Below are positions 11,619 to 20,227 of a DNA stretch of 57,363 nt, one piece after another. Source of the stretch: Marisediminitalea alba (GTDB lineage Bacteria > Pseudomonadota > Gammaproteobacteria > Enterobacterales > Alteromonadaceae); NCBI RefSeq assembly GCF_002993365.1, contig NZ_PVNP01000032.1, positions 1-57,363 on the forward strand. Reading direction: 5' to 3'. Positions within the stretch are counted from its first letter, which is position 1; every line of letters begins with the position of its first letter. A program made the translations under genes and the position numbers. The notes beneath the pieces were generated by a model. That model saw only the letters and a program-made list of their open reading frames with translations. It ran no database searches and was not told the origin of the DNA.

Positions 11619-12688
11619 TACAGGGCTCCTTTACTGCTTGGCAGGGCATCACCCGAACGGGTAATTGCCTGACGTAAGGCCCGGCCAAATACCTTAAACA
11701 GGCTCTCTACCTGATGGTGAGCATTACCTTCGCTGGTGGATAAGTGCAGCGACAGTCCCATGCTTTGGGCTAGTGAATAAAAGAAGTGCTCAACCATCTC
11801 GGTGGCCATTTCGCCAACCTGATCACGACTGAATTTGGCATCAAATTTCAGGTATGGGCGATTGGAAATATCCATAATACACTCGGCGCGACACTCATCC
11901 ATCGGTAGAGCAAATCCAAAGCGGCCAATGCCGCGTTTGTTACCCAGTGCTTTCTTAAGGGCTTCACCTAACGCCAATGCGGTATCTTCCACACTGTGGT
12001 GATCGTCGATGTGCAGATCGCCATCGGTTTTAAGCTGTAGCTCAAAGCCACCGTGGGTGGCAATCTGGTCGAGCATGTGGTCGAAAAAGCCCATGCCGGT
12101 GGCAATGCTTGACTTTGCAGCCGAGTCTAAATCTACCCGCACATGAATGTCGGTTTCAGAGGTCGTTCGGGTGACTTCAGCAATGCGGGAAGACGCCAGT
12201 AACTGCTTCTCGATAGCCGGCCAGTTAATGTCGTCACGGCTGTACTGAATACCTTTGATCCCCATATTTTCGGCCAACTGCATATCCGTCATGCGATCGC
12301 CAATCACGTAAGAGCGGGTAAAGTCGACTTTACCCTGTTGCAGGTAGTCTTTGACCAGGCCAAGTTTTGGCTTACGGCATGAGCAGTTGTCTTCATCAAA
12401 GTGCGGGCAAATCAGCACGTCGTCAAAGGTTACGCCCTGACTTTCAAACACCGCCATCATGGCATTGTGGGGCAGGTCAAAATCGGCCTGCGGAAAGCTG
12501 TCGGTACCCAGACCATCCTGATTGGTTACCATTACCAGTTTAAAACCGGCGGCTTTCAGTTTTAATAAAACCGGGATCACCTGAGGTTCGAATACCAGCT
12601 TTTCGAGGCTGTCGAGTTGCTTGTCGATAGGTGGCTCTTCTACCAGAGTGCCGTCACGGTCGATAAATAAAATAGCTTGCTGGCTCAC
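11618..12688 (-). CDS. hisB: Bifunctional histidinol-phosphatase / imidazoleglycerol-phosphate dehydratase
   Basis: A fusion enzyme of 356 residues. The N-terminal HAD phosphatase begins with [13 protein letters not shown] (DxD nucleophile), then VTNQDGLG and CSCRKPKLG with Cys and His zinc ligands. The C-terminal IGPD dehydratase has the manganese-binding [17 protein letters not shown] and [16 protein letters not shown], and a second set [10 protein letters not shown] and [13 protein letters not shown]. This enteric-type fusion performs steps six and eight. The start overlaps the hisC stop by four bases. Confidence 0.98.
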
Positions 12689-13770
12689 AGTGATGCTCCC
12701 GCTTGCTCAAAATAAGCGTCTAATAAGGAAAGTAAACGCTGATTCTGTTCAGCGCTGCCAATAGTTACCCGCAGGCAGTCTTGCAGGTTAAGTTGTTTGG
12801 ACTGATCGCGTATAAGCATGCCCTGACTTACCAGGTATTGCATGATCTGCGCGCAGTGACTGTGGCGGAACAAAATATAGTTGGCTTTCACATCGCCAAC
12901 CAGTGCTACGCCGGGCCGTTTGGCCAGCTCTGCCTGCAGCGTGGTGCGCTGTTCATTTAAAAACGCCACTTGTTGCTGCATTCGCTCAATATTCTCGGCC
13001 GTTAGTGCCTGCGCCACAATTTGCGCCACCGGCTCCGGAATGGGGTAGGGCGCAATCACTTTTAACAGCGACTGAATAATCGCTTCGCTGGCAATAGTAA
13101 ATCCACAGCGTAAGCCGGCCAGGGCAAAGGCTTTGGAAAGCGTACGTAGTACCACCAGGTTAGGATACGCTGCCAGCTGCGTTGCCCAGGTGTTGTCGAT
13201 ATCAAACTCGATGTAGGCTTCGTCTACCACTACCAGTGCGGTGTTGGCAAAGTGTTCCAGCACGGCGGTTAAATCAGCCTGACTCACCTGAGTGCCGGTG
13301 GGGTTGTTGGGCGCACAAATAAACACCAGGTTAACGCTTTCTGTCGCGCAAATCCCGTCGACATCCAGGCTGAAATCGTCGTTTAAGGGAACGCGTTTAA
13401 TGCCTACATCACAGGTTTCCGCGCTGATGGCATACATGCCATAGGTTGGCGGACAAATCAGAATATTATCTTCGCCCGGGGTACAGAAGGTGCGGATTAA
13501 CAGCTCAATGCCTTCATCGGCGCCGCGGGTGACAATCAGTTGTGATTTATCGACACCGGCATAGTCGGCATAGCCGTTGATTACGCTGTGGGGCTGACAG
13601 GAGGGGTAACGGTTAAAGTTACCCGAATCAATATCGTAAGGATTGGCAAAAGGCGACTCGTTGGCGTTTAGCCAGTCCTGACCACCGGAAAATAACCGGC
13701 GCGCTGATTCATAGGGTTTCAGCGGCACCAGATTGGCGTTGATTAAAGTATCAACCAGTTTGCTCGTCAT
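12685..13770 (-). CDS. hisC: Histidinol-phosphate aminotransferase
   Basis: PLP enzyme converting imidazole-acetol phosphate to histidinol phosphate with glutamate. The 361 residues show the substrate loop [31 protein letters not shown] and the PLP lysine K213 in [15 protein letters not shown]. The C-terminal arginine is in LRVTIGS. The gene starts 15 bases after hisD and overlaps hisB by four bases. Confidence 0.97.
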   Translation of the reverse strand: MTSKLVDTLINANLVPLKPYESARRLFSGGQDWLNANESPFANPYDIDSGNFNRYPSCQPHSVINGYADYAGVDKSQLIVTRGADEGIELLIRTFCTPGEDNILICPPTYGMYAISAETCDVGIKRVPLNDDFSLDVDGICATESVNLVFICAPNNPTGTQVSQADLTAVLEHFANTALVVVDEAYIEFDIDNTWATQLAAYPNLVVLRTLSKAFALAGLRCGFTIASEAIIQSLLKVIAPYPIPEPVAQIVAQALTAENIERMQQQVAFLNEQRTTLQAELAKRPGVALVGDVKANYILFRHSHCAQIMQYLVSQGMLIRDQSKQLNLQDCLRVTIGSAEQNQRLLSLLDAYFEQAGASL

Positions 13771-13785
13771 AGCGGTCTCTGTAAG

Positions 13786-15090
13786 TTAATCGTTTTGCTT
13801 GTTCAATTTGTCCAGCCGATAGCCAACCGCATTGCGGTGAGCATCGAGCCCTTCGGCATCAGCCAGTTGCATAATGGCCGGGCCTAAATTGCGCATGCCG
13901 TCTTCACTGAGTTCCTGAATTGTGTAGCGGCGCATAAAGTCCAGCAGTCCCAGGCTGGAGTAATTTCTGGCGTAGCCATAAGTCGGCAACACGTGGTTGG
14001 TGCCAGAGGCGTAATCGCCGGCACTCTCCGGTGACCACGGGCCTAAAAATATTGAGCCGGCATGTTTTATCAGCGGCAGTAACCCCCGTGAATTATCACA
14101 TTGCACAATTAAGTGCTCAGGCGCGTACTGATTGCTCACGGCAATGGCTTCGTTCACTGAGCTGGTCAGAATATAACGGGCGTTTTCCATGGCCTTGCTG
14201 GCAATACTGTTGCGTGATAGCTGTGCCAGTTGTTTGGCTACCGCTGCTTCTACTGCCTCAATCAGCTCAGCACTGTTAGTGACCAGAATAGCCTGTGAAT
14301 CCGGGCCGTGTTCGGCCTGGGAAAGCAAGTCAGAGGCAACAAAGTCGGCATCGGCGCTTTCATCAGCCAGCACCAGTACTTCTGATGGTCCGGCAGGCAT
14401 ATCAATGGCGGCACCGTCGGCGCGCTGACTCACCTGCTGTTTGGCTTCGGTAACAAAGCTATTACCGGGGCCGAAGATTTTATCGACTTTGGTGATGGTG
14501 TCGGTACCAAAGGCCATCGCGGCAATCGCCTGCGCGCCGCCACACAGATAAATCTCACCAATACCGCAGCATTTGGCGGCAAAAGCAATCTCAGGGGCAA
14601 TTTCCTGCCCGGCATTAGGCGGGGTACAAAGTACCTTGCGCTCGCAGCCAGCTACCATCGCCGGTACACCCAGCATCATAACGGTAGAGGGCAGTGGCGC
14701 ACTGCCTCCCGGGATGTATAAACCTACCGCTTCCAGCGCAGTAAAACGTTGCTCGCAGACGACGCCTGGCGTAGTGGTAAGCCGGATGTCCTGTGGGTAC
14801 TGAGCTTCGTGGAATTGTTTTACATTGGCAAACGCCGTTTGAATGGCATCCTGTACTTCAGGCGTCACACGAGCAGCCAGCTCATCACGTTTTTCAATAC
14901 TGAGTTTCAGGCTGGTAAGCTCAGGCGAGTCGAAACGGCGGGTAAATTCCAGTACCGCCTCATCACCGCGCGTAAGCACTTCTGCAAGGATGTCTGCCAC
15001 GGTTGCCCTGAGTTTGGCGCTGTCGGCCATTGCCGGACGAGCCAGCGCGTCAACTTGTTGTGCAGAAGTCAGAGTAGACCAGTTAATCAT
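13786..15090 (-). CDS. hisD: Histidinol dehydrogenase
   Basis: NAD-dependent zinc enzyme oxidising histidinol to histidine in the last two steps. The 434-residue length is typical. The signature runs IYLCGGAQAIAAMAFGTDTI, then KVDKIFGPGNSFVTEAK and DMPAGPSEVLVLAD, with zinc and active-site residues in LLSQAEHGPDSQAI and YAPEHLIV. The sequence SAGDYASGTNHVLPT is also conserved. It begins 17 bases after hisG. Confidence 0.98.
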   Translation of the reverse strand: MINWSTLTSAQQVDALARPAMADSAKLRATVADILAEVLTRGDEAVLEFTRRFDSPELTSLKLSIEKRDELAARVTPEVQDAIQTAFANVKQFHEAQYPQDIRLTTTPGVVCEQRFTALEAVGLYIPGGSAPLPSTVMMLGVPAMVAGCERKVLCTPPNAGQEIAPEIAFAAKCCGIGEIYLCGGAQAIAAMAFGTDTITKVDKIFGPGNSFVTEAKQQVSQRADGAAIDMPAGPSEVLVLADESADADFVASDLLSQAEHGPDSQAILVTNSAELIEAVEAAVAKQLAQLSRNSIASKAMENARYILTSSVNEAIAVSNQYAPEHLIVQCDNSRGLLPLIKHAGSIFLGPWSPESAGDYASGTNHVLPTYGYARNYSSLGLLDFMRRYTIQELSEDGMRNLGPAIMQLADAEGLDAHRNAVGYRLDKLNKQND

Positions 15091-15107
15091 AGGATTAGCC
15101 TCGCTTT

Positions 15108-16010
15108 TTAACCCATCATCTTTTCAATTGGCATAACCAGAATAGAGCTGCAACCTAATGCTTTGAGCTTTTCCATGGTTTCCCAGAACAGGTTCTCAGG
15201 GCTGACAACATGGATAGCTACGGTGTCGTCGCTGCCAGCCAGTGGCAGCACGGTTGGGTTCTCAGCGCCCGGGAGTAAGCTTTTTACCTGCTCCAGATAC
15301 GCTTTTGGCGCGTGCAGCATAATGTATTTGCTTTCTTTGGCCTGAATAACGCCATCAATGCGCGGCACCAGACGGTTGATCAACGCTTGTTTTTCGGCAC
15401 TCAGTTCACCATCGGCACGTTGAATCAGCACGGCTTTTGAGCGGAAGATCACTTCTTCTTCCTGCAGGCCGTTGGCTTCAAGGGTGGCACCAGTTGATAC
15501 CAAATCACAGATGGCGTCGGCTACACCGGCGCGAGGCGCTACTTCTACCGAGCCTGTCAGCATGACCGCTTTGGCGTTAATGCCTTGCTCTTTGAAGTAA
15601 CGTTCAAGTAAATAAGGGTAGGTAGTGGCGACTTTTTTACCGCCCAGAGAGGCTGCGCCGTTGTAGTCCATCTCAGTAGGAACAGCGAGAGATAAACGAC
15701 AACCGCCGTAATCAAGACGACGCAGCACTTCGAAATCGGCTGCTTTACCAGCGGCCTGACGCTCGAGCATTTTCTCTTCTAACTCGTTTTCACCAATAAA
15801 GCCCATGTCAACAACACCGTCCATAACCAGGCCCGGAATGTCATCATCGCGAACACGCAGCAGGTCGATATTCTCATTGGTAGAATGGGCAATCAGCAGG
15901 CGATCGCGAATGTTGAGTTTAATGCCTATAGCTTTAAGAAGTGCAATGCTGTCGTCGCTTAAACGACCGGATTTTTGAATTGCAATTCGCAGTCTGCTGT
16001 TATCACTCAT
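15108..16010 (-). CDS. hisG: ATP phosphoribosyltransferase (long form)
   Basis: The first enzyme of histidine synthesis joins PRPP and ATP and is the feedback point. With 300 residues it is the long hexameric form, with its own C-terminal ACT-like regulatory domain (about residues 225-300), so no HisZ is needed. Motifs include [37 protein letters not shown] and the PRPP site [18 protein letters not shown]. It is the first structural gene after the attenuator. Confidence 0.97.
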   Translation of the reverse strand: MSDNSRLRIAIQKSGRLSDDSIALLKAIGIKLNIRDRLLIAHSTNENIDLLRVRDDDIPGLVMDGVVDMGFIGENELEEKMLERQAAGKAADFEVLRRLDYGGCRLSLAVPTEMDYNGAASLGGKKVATTYPYLLERYFKEQGINAKAVMLTGSVEVAPRAGVADAICDLVSTGATLEANGLQEEEVIFRSKAVLIQRADGELSAEKQALINRLVPRIDGVIQAKESKYIMLHAPKAYLEQVKSLLPGAENPTVLPLAGSDDTVAIHVVSPENLFWETMEKLKALGCSSILVMPIEKMMG

Positions 16011-16054
16011 GGTGATGGTCCTCTAATTAGTCCTGAATTTGGTGCGCCATTAAC

Positions 16055-16085
16055 GAAAAACCCCCGGAAGTTTCCTTCCGGGGGT
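16055..16085 (-). terminator. his attenuator terminator hairpin
   Basis: On the minus strand CCCCCGGAAG, loop GAAA and CTTCCGGGGG form a perfect 10-bp stem followed by TTTTT, 45 bases before hisG and after the leader peptide. This is the regulated terminator of the operon. Confidence 0.95.
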
Positions 16086-16106
16086 CGATATTCTTTATCT
16101 GCGCCA

Positions 16107-16132
16107 CTGGAAGGAAAACAACAACCTTCCAG
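16107..16132 (-). promoter_or_regulatory. his leader alternative hairpin
   Basis: CTGGAAGG and CCTTCCAG (minus strand) form an 8-bp hairpin between the leader peptide and the terminator. Its CCTTCC/GGAAGG core can also pair with the CTTCC/GGAAG of the terminator stem. This fits the mutually exclusive folding expected for attenuation. The exact pairings would need structure probing. Confidence 0.8.
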
Positions 16133-16147
16133 CACAAACCTGAAAGG

Positions 16148-16192
16148 TTATGCTTTATGATGGTGGTGATGAATGGCGGCGCGTTTAATCAT
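16148..16192 (-). CDS. hisL: his operon leader peptide
   Basis: A 14-codon reading frame MIKRAAIHHHHHKA with five consecutive histidine codons (CAT CAC CAC CAT CAT), located between the promoter and the attenuator of the his operon. When His-tRNA is scarce the ribosome should stall on the histidine run and favour the antiterminator fold, which lets transcription reach hisG. E. coli HisL has seven histidines. Too short for ordinary gene callers, but position, composition and downstream hairpins agree. Confidence 0.95.
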   Translation of the reverse strand: MIKRAAIHHHHHKA

Positions 16193-16226
16193 GTATTAAA
16201 TTTTGTTCATTAATTTAGACGCGCAA

Positions 16227-16255
16227 ACAATAGCCAAGACGCGCAGCCATTGCAA
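16227..16255 (-). promoter_or_regulatory. Promoter of the his operon
   Basis: On the minus strand TTGCAA (16255-16250), a 17-base spacer and TATTGT (16232-16227) lie about 35 bases before the leader peptide start. A GC-rich stretch follows the -10 element, as in stringently controlled promoters. Confidence 0.7.
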
Positions 16256-16392
16256 GTGTTTTGCAACTTTTGCGGGTAAATATACTCTAATTAATGGTTA
16301 TAAGACCTGTCAGATTGGAATGAATACCCTAAGCTGGTGAATAATTATACATAAAGGCGTATAGTTGAGGCAAAGGTTGGGAGGTGGTTGTT

Positions 16393-16746
16393 ATGAGTAA
16401 CGATCTATTGTTTTCGGTTTTGCCACGGGAAGGCAAAGTGCCGGTGGTAGTCGACGAAAAGGTCAAGCGGGTCAGTAAAGAAGCCCGGGCTAAGCACCTG
16501 TCTGAAGATGAGAAAGAAACCCATGATGAAGAACGCCTGATCAGTGAGCAGGAGCAATATAAGGTGCATGAAAAAGCACCCCGCCAGGAGCAGGAGTCAT
16601 CCCGGCAGCAGCATCAAAAGCAGGCTGATGAACAATCTGCTGCACCAGCGCCGGAAGATGAGGAAGAACTGCTCTACGACAGTCATGGCGAAACACCAGA
16701 ACATCATCATGATCCTGATGCTCCGCACATTGATATCTACGAGTGA
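16393..16746 (+). CDS. Charged, probably disordered small protein, function unknown
   Basis: 117 residues starting MSNDLLFSVLPREGKVPVVV, then an almost unbroken series of Glu, Lys, Gln, Asp and His with little hydrophobic content. It ends with a His/Asp/Pro-rich tail (PEHHHDPDAPHIDIYE). No domain is recognised. The composition suggests a disordered protein, possibly binding metal or a partner. The ATG at 16393 has a fitting ribosome site (gggagg); a GTG at 16384 is in frame but closer to that site. The 3' end overlaps the convergent exporter gene by ten bases. Confidence 0.72.
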   Translation: MSNDLLFSVLPREGKVPVVVDEKVKRVSKEARAKHLSEDEKETHDEERLISEQEQYKVHEKAPRQEQESSRQQHQKQADEQSAAPAPEDEEELLYDSHGETPEHHHDPDAPHIDIYE

Positions 16747-19037
16747 GTTTTAGCCGTTCGCTCGGTATCCAGCCAGAGTAAAAACGCAGGCAGAAACAGT
16801 AAGTCGATCACCAGCGCACCCACCAGGATAATGGCGGTCAGCAGGCCCATATCTGAATTGAGCGCAAAACTGGACAGGCTAAGAATACCAAAGCCCACGG
16901 TCAGCACTGTGGTAGTTACAATAAGCGCCTGACCAATGGTTTTGTAAGCATATCGCACGGCTTCTTCGGCACTTTTACCTTGTTCCCGGGCTTTTTTGTA
17001 TTTCGATAAAAAATGCACCGTGTCATCCACAATGATCCCCAGTGTCATACTGAGCACCACCGAAAGCGCCATATTGATTTCACCCGAGAGCATGGCCCAG
17101 ATGCCGAACCCTAACCCGGCTGGCAGTAAATTGGGCACCAGGCTGATCGCTCCCAGTTTCAGGGATTTTAAGGCAAAGACCAGCAGCCCTGATATGATCA
17201 CCAGCGCCGTAAGCGAGCCCTTCAGCATACTTTGCATATTGGTCTCACCAATGTGAGCAAACATCAGAGCAGGGCTTGCCGCGGTTAACCTAAGCTCAGG
17301 CGCCAGTTTATTGAAGAAGTCCTTGGCGCGCTGTTCAAAGGCCGTGAGCTCTTTACTGCCAAGGTTATCCAGCGTCACGCTAATTCGGGTTGCGGCTTTG
17401 TCGACATCAATCTGGTTATTTAAGTCGAGGCCATAGGGGAGAGACATCTCAAACAGCAACAGATACTGGGCAGCCAGTTCCACATCAAGCGGCAACCGGT
17501 AAAAACTCTCATTATCATAATTCATGTTTTTGTTGAGCTTTTTATAGGTGTCACTAATGGAAGAAACATGATCAACCTCTGGCTGCGCCCTCAACCATTC
17601 GGTCAGTGCCTGCACCGAGGTTAATACTTCCGGTTTGTTAATACCGGAGATCTCATCGGTGTAAATGGCAAAATCAATGGTGGCGAGACCGCTTAGGTGT
17701 TCTGACTGATAATCGGCCGCCTGACGGAAGGTGTTATCCTGACTGAAGTATTTTATAGCAATGTCATTTAACTGGTTGGTGGAAGCCAGAATCAATGCGG
17801 TTACAAAAACGATTGCACTGTAAGGTAAAACCCGGCGGTGATAGGTGATCACCCATTCACCCAACCCGGTGAGCCAGGGCAGCGGTTTAGTGCTGGTTTG
17901 CTGCGGTGGTTTAATTGGCAGAATTTTAAGCATTGCCGGTAACAGTGTGAGAGCCAGTACACAAGCGAGCATGACGCCCATCGCTGTAAGATTCCCCAGG
18001 TCGACCAGAATCGGCACATCGGAAAAATTTAGGGTTAAGAACCCAATTGAAGTGGTAACTGAAGTAATAACCACCGGCATAAAGTTTAATGCCAGGGCAT
18101 TGTGCAGGGCTTCATCGCGACTTTCGCCTTCACGCATATGTTGAAACCAGGAAGCTATCACGTGGACGCAGTCAGCTACTGCCAGGGTCATCACCATGGT
18201 GGGTACATTGACCGTTGAAACACTTAAAAAGAAACCGCTCCAGCCTGCGAATCCCATCGTTGCGGCAATGGTAGTTGCCACTATTACCAAAGTAGTCACG
18301 GCGGCAAAAAAGGATCGCATCAGCACGCCAATCATCACAATAATAGCGGCAAACATGGCCGGTACTAAGGTGGCTGCATCGTCGTTAGCGGCAATCTGGA
18401 AGGCATCATTGAGCATTACCACGCCGGTTAAATACAGCTTATGATCAGGGTGCTCTGAAGCGATCCGGTTTTTAATATCTTTTACAAAGTCGCCAATTTC
18501 CGCCACTTCCGGTGTTTGGTCACCATCGCTCATGCGTACGGTTATACTGATAACTGCCACCTGACCATCTGGTGAAACCAGCCTGTTCACCACATCAGGT
18601 TCACTCAGAGCGACTTGTTCGATATTGTCGATGACTTCTGGGGTGAGGGTTTGCCAGTCCGGATAGAGCTTATCGACGATTAAATCATCACCTTCAGCAT
18701 AGGTATGCTGGAAATTGGTAACAGAGTTAATGCGAATAGAGTAGGGAGTTTGCCAGGCTTCTTCAGTGAGGGCTTTAATCAGATTCAGCGTCGTGGCGTT
18801 AAATACGTTGCCTGAATCCGGCACAACCAGAATATTTACCGACTCCGTTTTATTAAACATATCCTGCATTTCTTCAAATGCTACCCGTTGCGGATTATCC
18901 TCGCGAAAAAAGGTCTTATAGTCGCCGCGGAAATAGAGGTTCTGAGCGCCCGCTGCCAGTGCGAGAATCAGTATACTACTGAACAGAATAATCAGATAAG
19001 GATGGTTGAGGAGTCGCGTATAAAGGCGAATGGTCAT
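16737..19037 (-). CDS. MMPL/RND-superfamily exporter
   Basis: A 766-residue inner-membrane protein with the RND two-repeat architecture: one N-terminal helix, a periplasmic loop, five or six clustered helices, then the same again. The proton-relay region is visible in repeat one (MTLAVADCVHVIASWFQHM) and repeat two (LGIIVDDTVHFLSKYKKAR), each with a conserved Asp. This predicted-exporter group often moves lipids or hydrophobic compounds. No membrane fusion partner is adjacent, so the substrate is unknown. It is divergent from the CBS gene. Confidence 0.88.
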   Translation of the reverse strand: MTIRLYTRLLNHPYLIILFSSILILALAAGAQNLYFRGDYKTFFREDNPQRVAFEEMQDMFNKTESVNILVVPDSGNVFNATTLNLIKALTEEAWQTPYSIRINSVTNFQHTYAEGDDLIVDKLYPDWQTLTPEVIDNIEQVALSEPDVVNRLVSPDGQVAVISITVRMSDGDQTPEVAEIGDFVKDIKNRIASEHPDHKLYLTGVVMLNDAFQIAANDDAATLVPAMFAAIIVMIGVLMRSFFAAVTTLVIVATTIAATMGFAGWSGFFLSVSTVNVPTMVMTLAVADCVHVIASWFQHMREGESRDEALHNALALNFMPVVITSVTTSIGFLTLNFSDVPILVDLGNLTAMGVMLACVLALTLLPAMLKILPIKPPQQTSTKPLPWLTGLGEWVITYHRRVLPYSAIVFVTALILASTNQLNDIAIKYFSQDNTFRQAADYQSEHLSGLATIDFAIYTDEISGINKPEVLTSVQALTEWLRAQPEVDHVSSISDTYKKLNKNMNYDNESFYRLPLDVELAAQYLLLFEMSLPYGLDLNNQIDVDKAATRISVTLDNLGSKELTAFEQRAKDFFNKLAPELRLTAASPALMFAHIGETNMQSMLKGSLTALVIISGLLVFALKSLKLGAISLVPNLLPAGLGFGIWAMLSGEINMALSVVLSMTLGIIVDDTVHFLSKYKKAREQGKSAEEAVRYAYKTIGQALIVTTTVLTVGFGILSLSSFALNSDMGLLTAIILVGALVIDLLFLPAFLLWLDTERTAKTHS

Positions 19038-19097
19038 TTGACGTCCTTCGAATTGTTATATTGTCATTGACTTTATAAACTACTATTACACGGTAAT

Positions 19098-19586
19098 GTG
19101 GAGATTTCCACTGATGAAACAGAGTCTTTAGGCCGTTTGTTGTCGCCAGTCACGGAGCAGTATGAAATGAGTATACCCAGTGTTATGACCCGCCGCATAG
19201 TGACCGTTCAAATGGACGATTCACTGACTGTGGTCAGAGAGATATTCGAAGCCAGTGGCTTTCATCATTTGCTGGTGGTTGAAGATGAAAAGTTGGTGGG
19301 CGTCCTGTCAGACCGCGATTACCTCAAGGCTATCAGCCCTTTCATTGATAGTATTAGTGAGCGAATCCGCGACCGTGCCACGCTGGAGCGCAAGGTGCAT
19401 CAGATTATGAGCCGGGACGTTATTTCTCTTAAAGTTACCGACACCATGGTGCGCGCCATCGGTTTATTTAATCAACATAAGATTTCTTGTTTACCGGTTA
19501 TCGACGAGTTTGATAAGCCGGTTGGGATTGTTAGCTGGCGGGATATTTTTCGTTATTTTGGCGCCTCGGTAGAGAAACGCCGTTAG
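19098..19586 (+). CDS. CBS-domain protein
   Basis: 162 residues made almost wholly of a CBS pair: SVMTRRIVTVQMDDSLTVVREIF with LVGVLSDRDYLK, and IMSRDVISLKVTDTMVRAI with PVGIVSWRDIFRYF. Bateman modules bind adenosyl ligands such as AMP, ATP or SAM and regulate a partner. No catalytic domain is attached. The given GTG start has no strong ribosome site; an ATG 23 codons later (MSIPSVM) is a possible alternative, which would leave a CBS-only protein. Confidence 0.85.
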   Translation: MEISTDETESLGRLLSPVTEQYEMSIPSVMTRRIVTVQMDDSLTVVREIFEASGFHHLLVVEDEKLVGVLSDRDYLKAISPFIDSISERIRDRATLERKVHQIMSRDVISLKVTDTMVRAIGLFNQHKISCLPVIDEFDKPVGIVSWRDIFRYFGASVEKRR

Positions 19587-19615
19587 TCGTTAGCTTTTTG
19601 GTATCAACTATTGGC

Positions 19616-20098
19616 TCAGGCCTGGCTACCTAATGCTTTAAGCGCATCACCGTCTAACCGGTAGCGGATCCATTCGCCCTGGGGCTTAGCGCCCAGTGAT
19701 TCATAAAAATCAATGGCTGGCTGATTCCAGTCGAGCACGCTCCACTCAAATCTTCCACAGTCTTTTTCCACGGCAATACCTGCAAGATGGGTTAGCAGTT
19801 GTTTACCTGCGCCGAGTCCTCTGCTTTGTGGTGAAACATACAGATCTTCAAGGTAAATACCGTACTGGCCCTGCCAGGTAGAGTAACTGAAGAAGTAAAT
19901 TGCGAAACCGATGGGCTGGCCATCATGTTCGCAAATGAGCCCATGGGCATGGGGTGTTTCGCAAAACAGGGTATTGTGAATATGCTCAGGAGTGGCTTTG
20001 GCTTCATGCTCAGCCTTTTCGTAAATAGCCAGCTCTTTGATGAAGTGTAAGATAGTTTCGGTATCTGTTGTCTGAGCGGGGCGAATAGTGATGGCCAT
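19616..20098 (-). CDS. GNAT acetyltransferase, diamine/thialysine N-acetyltransferase-like
   Basis: A 160-residue GNAT enzyme. The acetyl-CoA loop is VSPQSRGLGAGKQLL. The strand YGIYLEDLYV and the end RFEWSVLDWNQPAIDFYESLGA resemble the spermidine/spermine and thialysine acetyltransferase branch. It probably acetylates a small amine. It stands alone, convergent with the CBS gene and downstream of the RND pump terminator. Confidence 0.82.
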   Translation of the reverse strand: MAITIRPAQTTDTETILHFIKELAIYEKAEHEAKATPEHIHNTLFCETPHAHGLICEHDGQPIGFAIYFFSYSTWQGQYGIYLEDLYVSPQSRGLGAGKQLLTHLAGIAVEKDCGRFEWSVLDWNQPAIDFYESLGAKPQGEWIRYRLDGDALKALGSQA

Positions 20099-20176
20099 AG
20101 GGTCTCCTCGGTCGAGCCATGCCAGAGGCAGGTTGTTACTACATTTTGTTGTTAATGATGGGAAAGTTTAACTGAA

Positions 20177-20215
20177 AAGCATGCGGGGAGCACGGTTTGG
20201 CAACCGGCCTCCCCG
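20177..20215 (-). terminator. Probable terminator of the RND pump operon
   Basis: On the minus strand CGGGGAG and CTCCCCG pair (20215-20209 with 20190-20184). A second helix CCGGTT/AACCG lies inside, and the short T stretch CTTTT follows. It lies 13 bases after the pump stop codon. Confidence 0.7.
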
Positions 20216-20227
20216 AAGTTAATTGTG

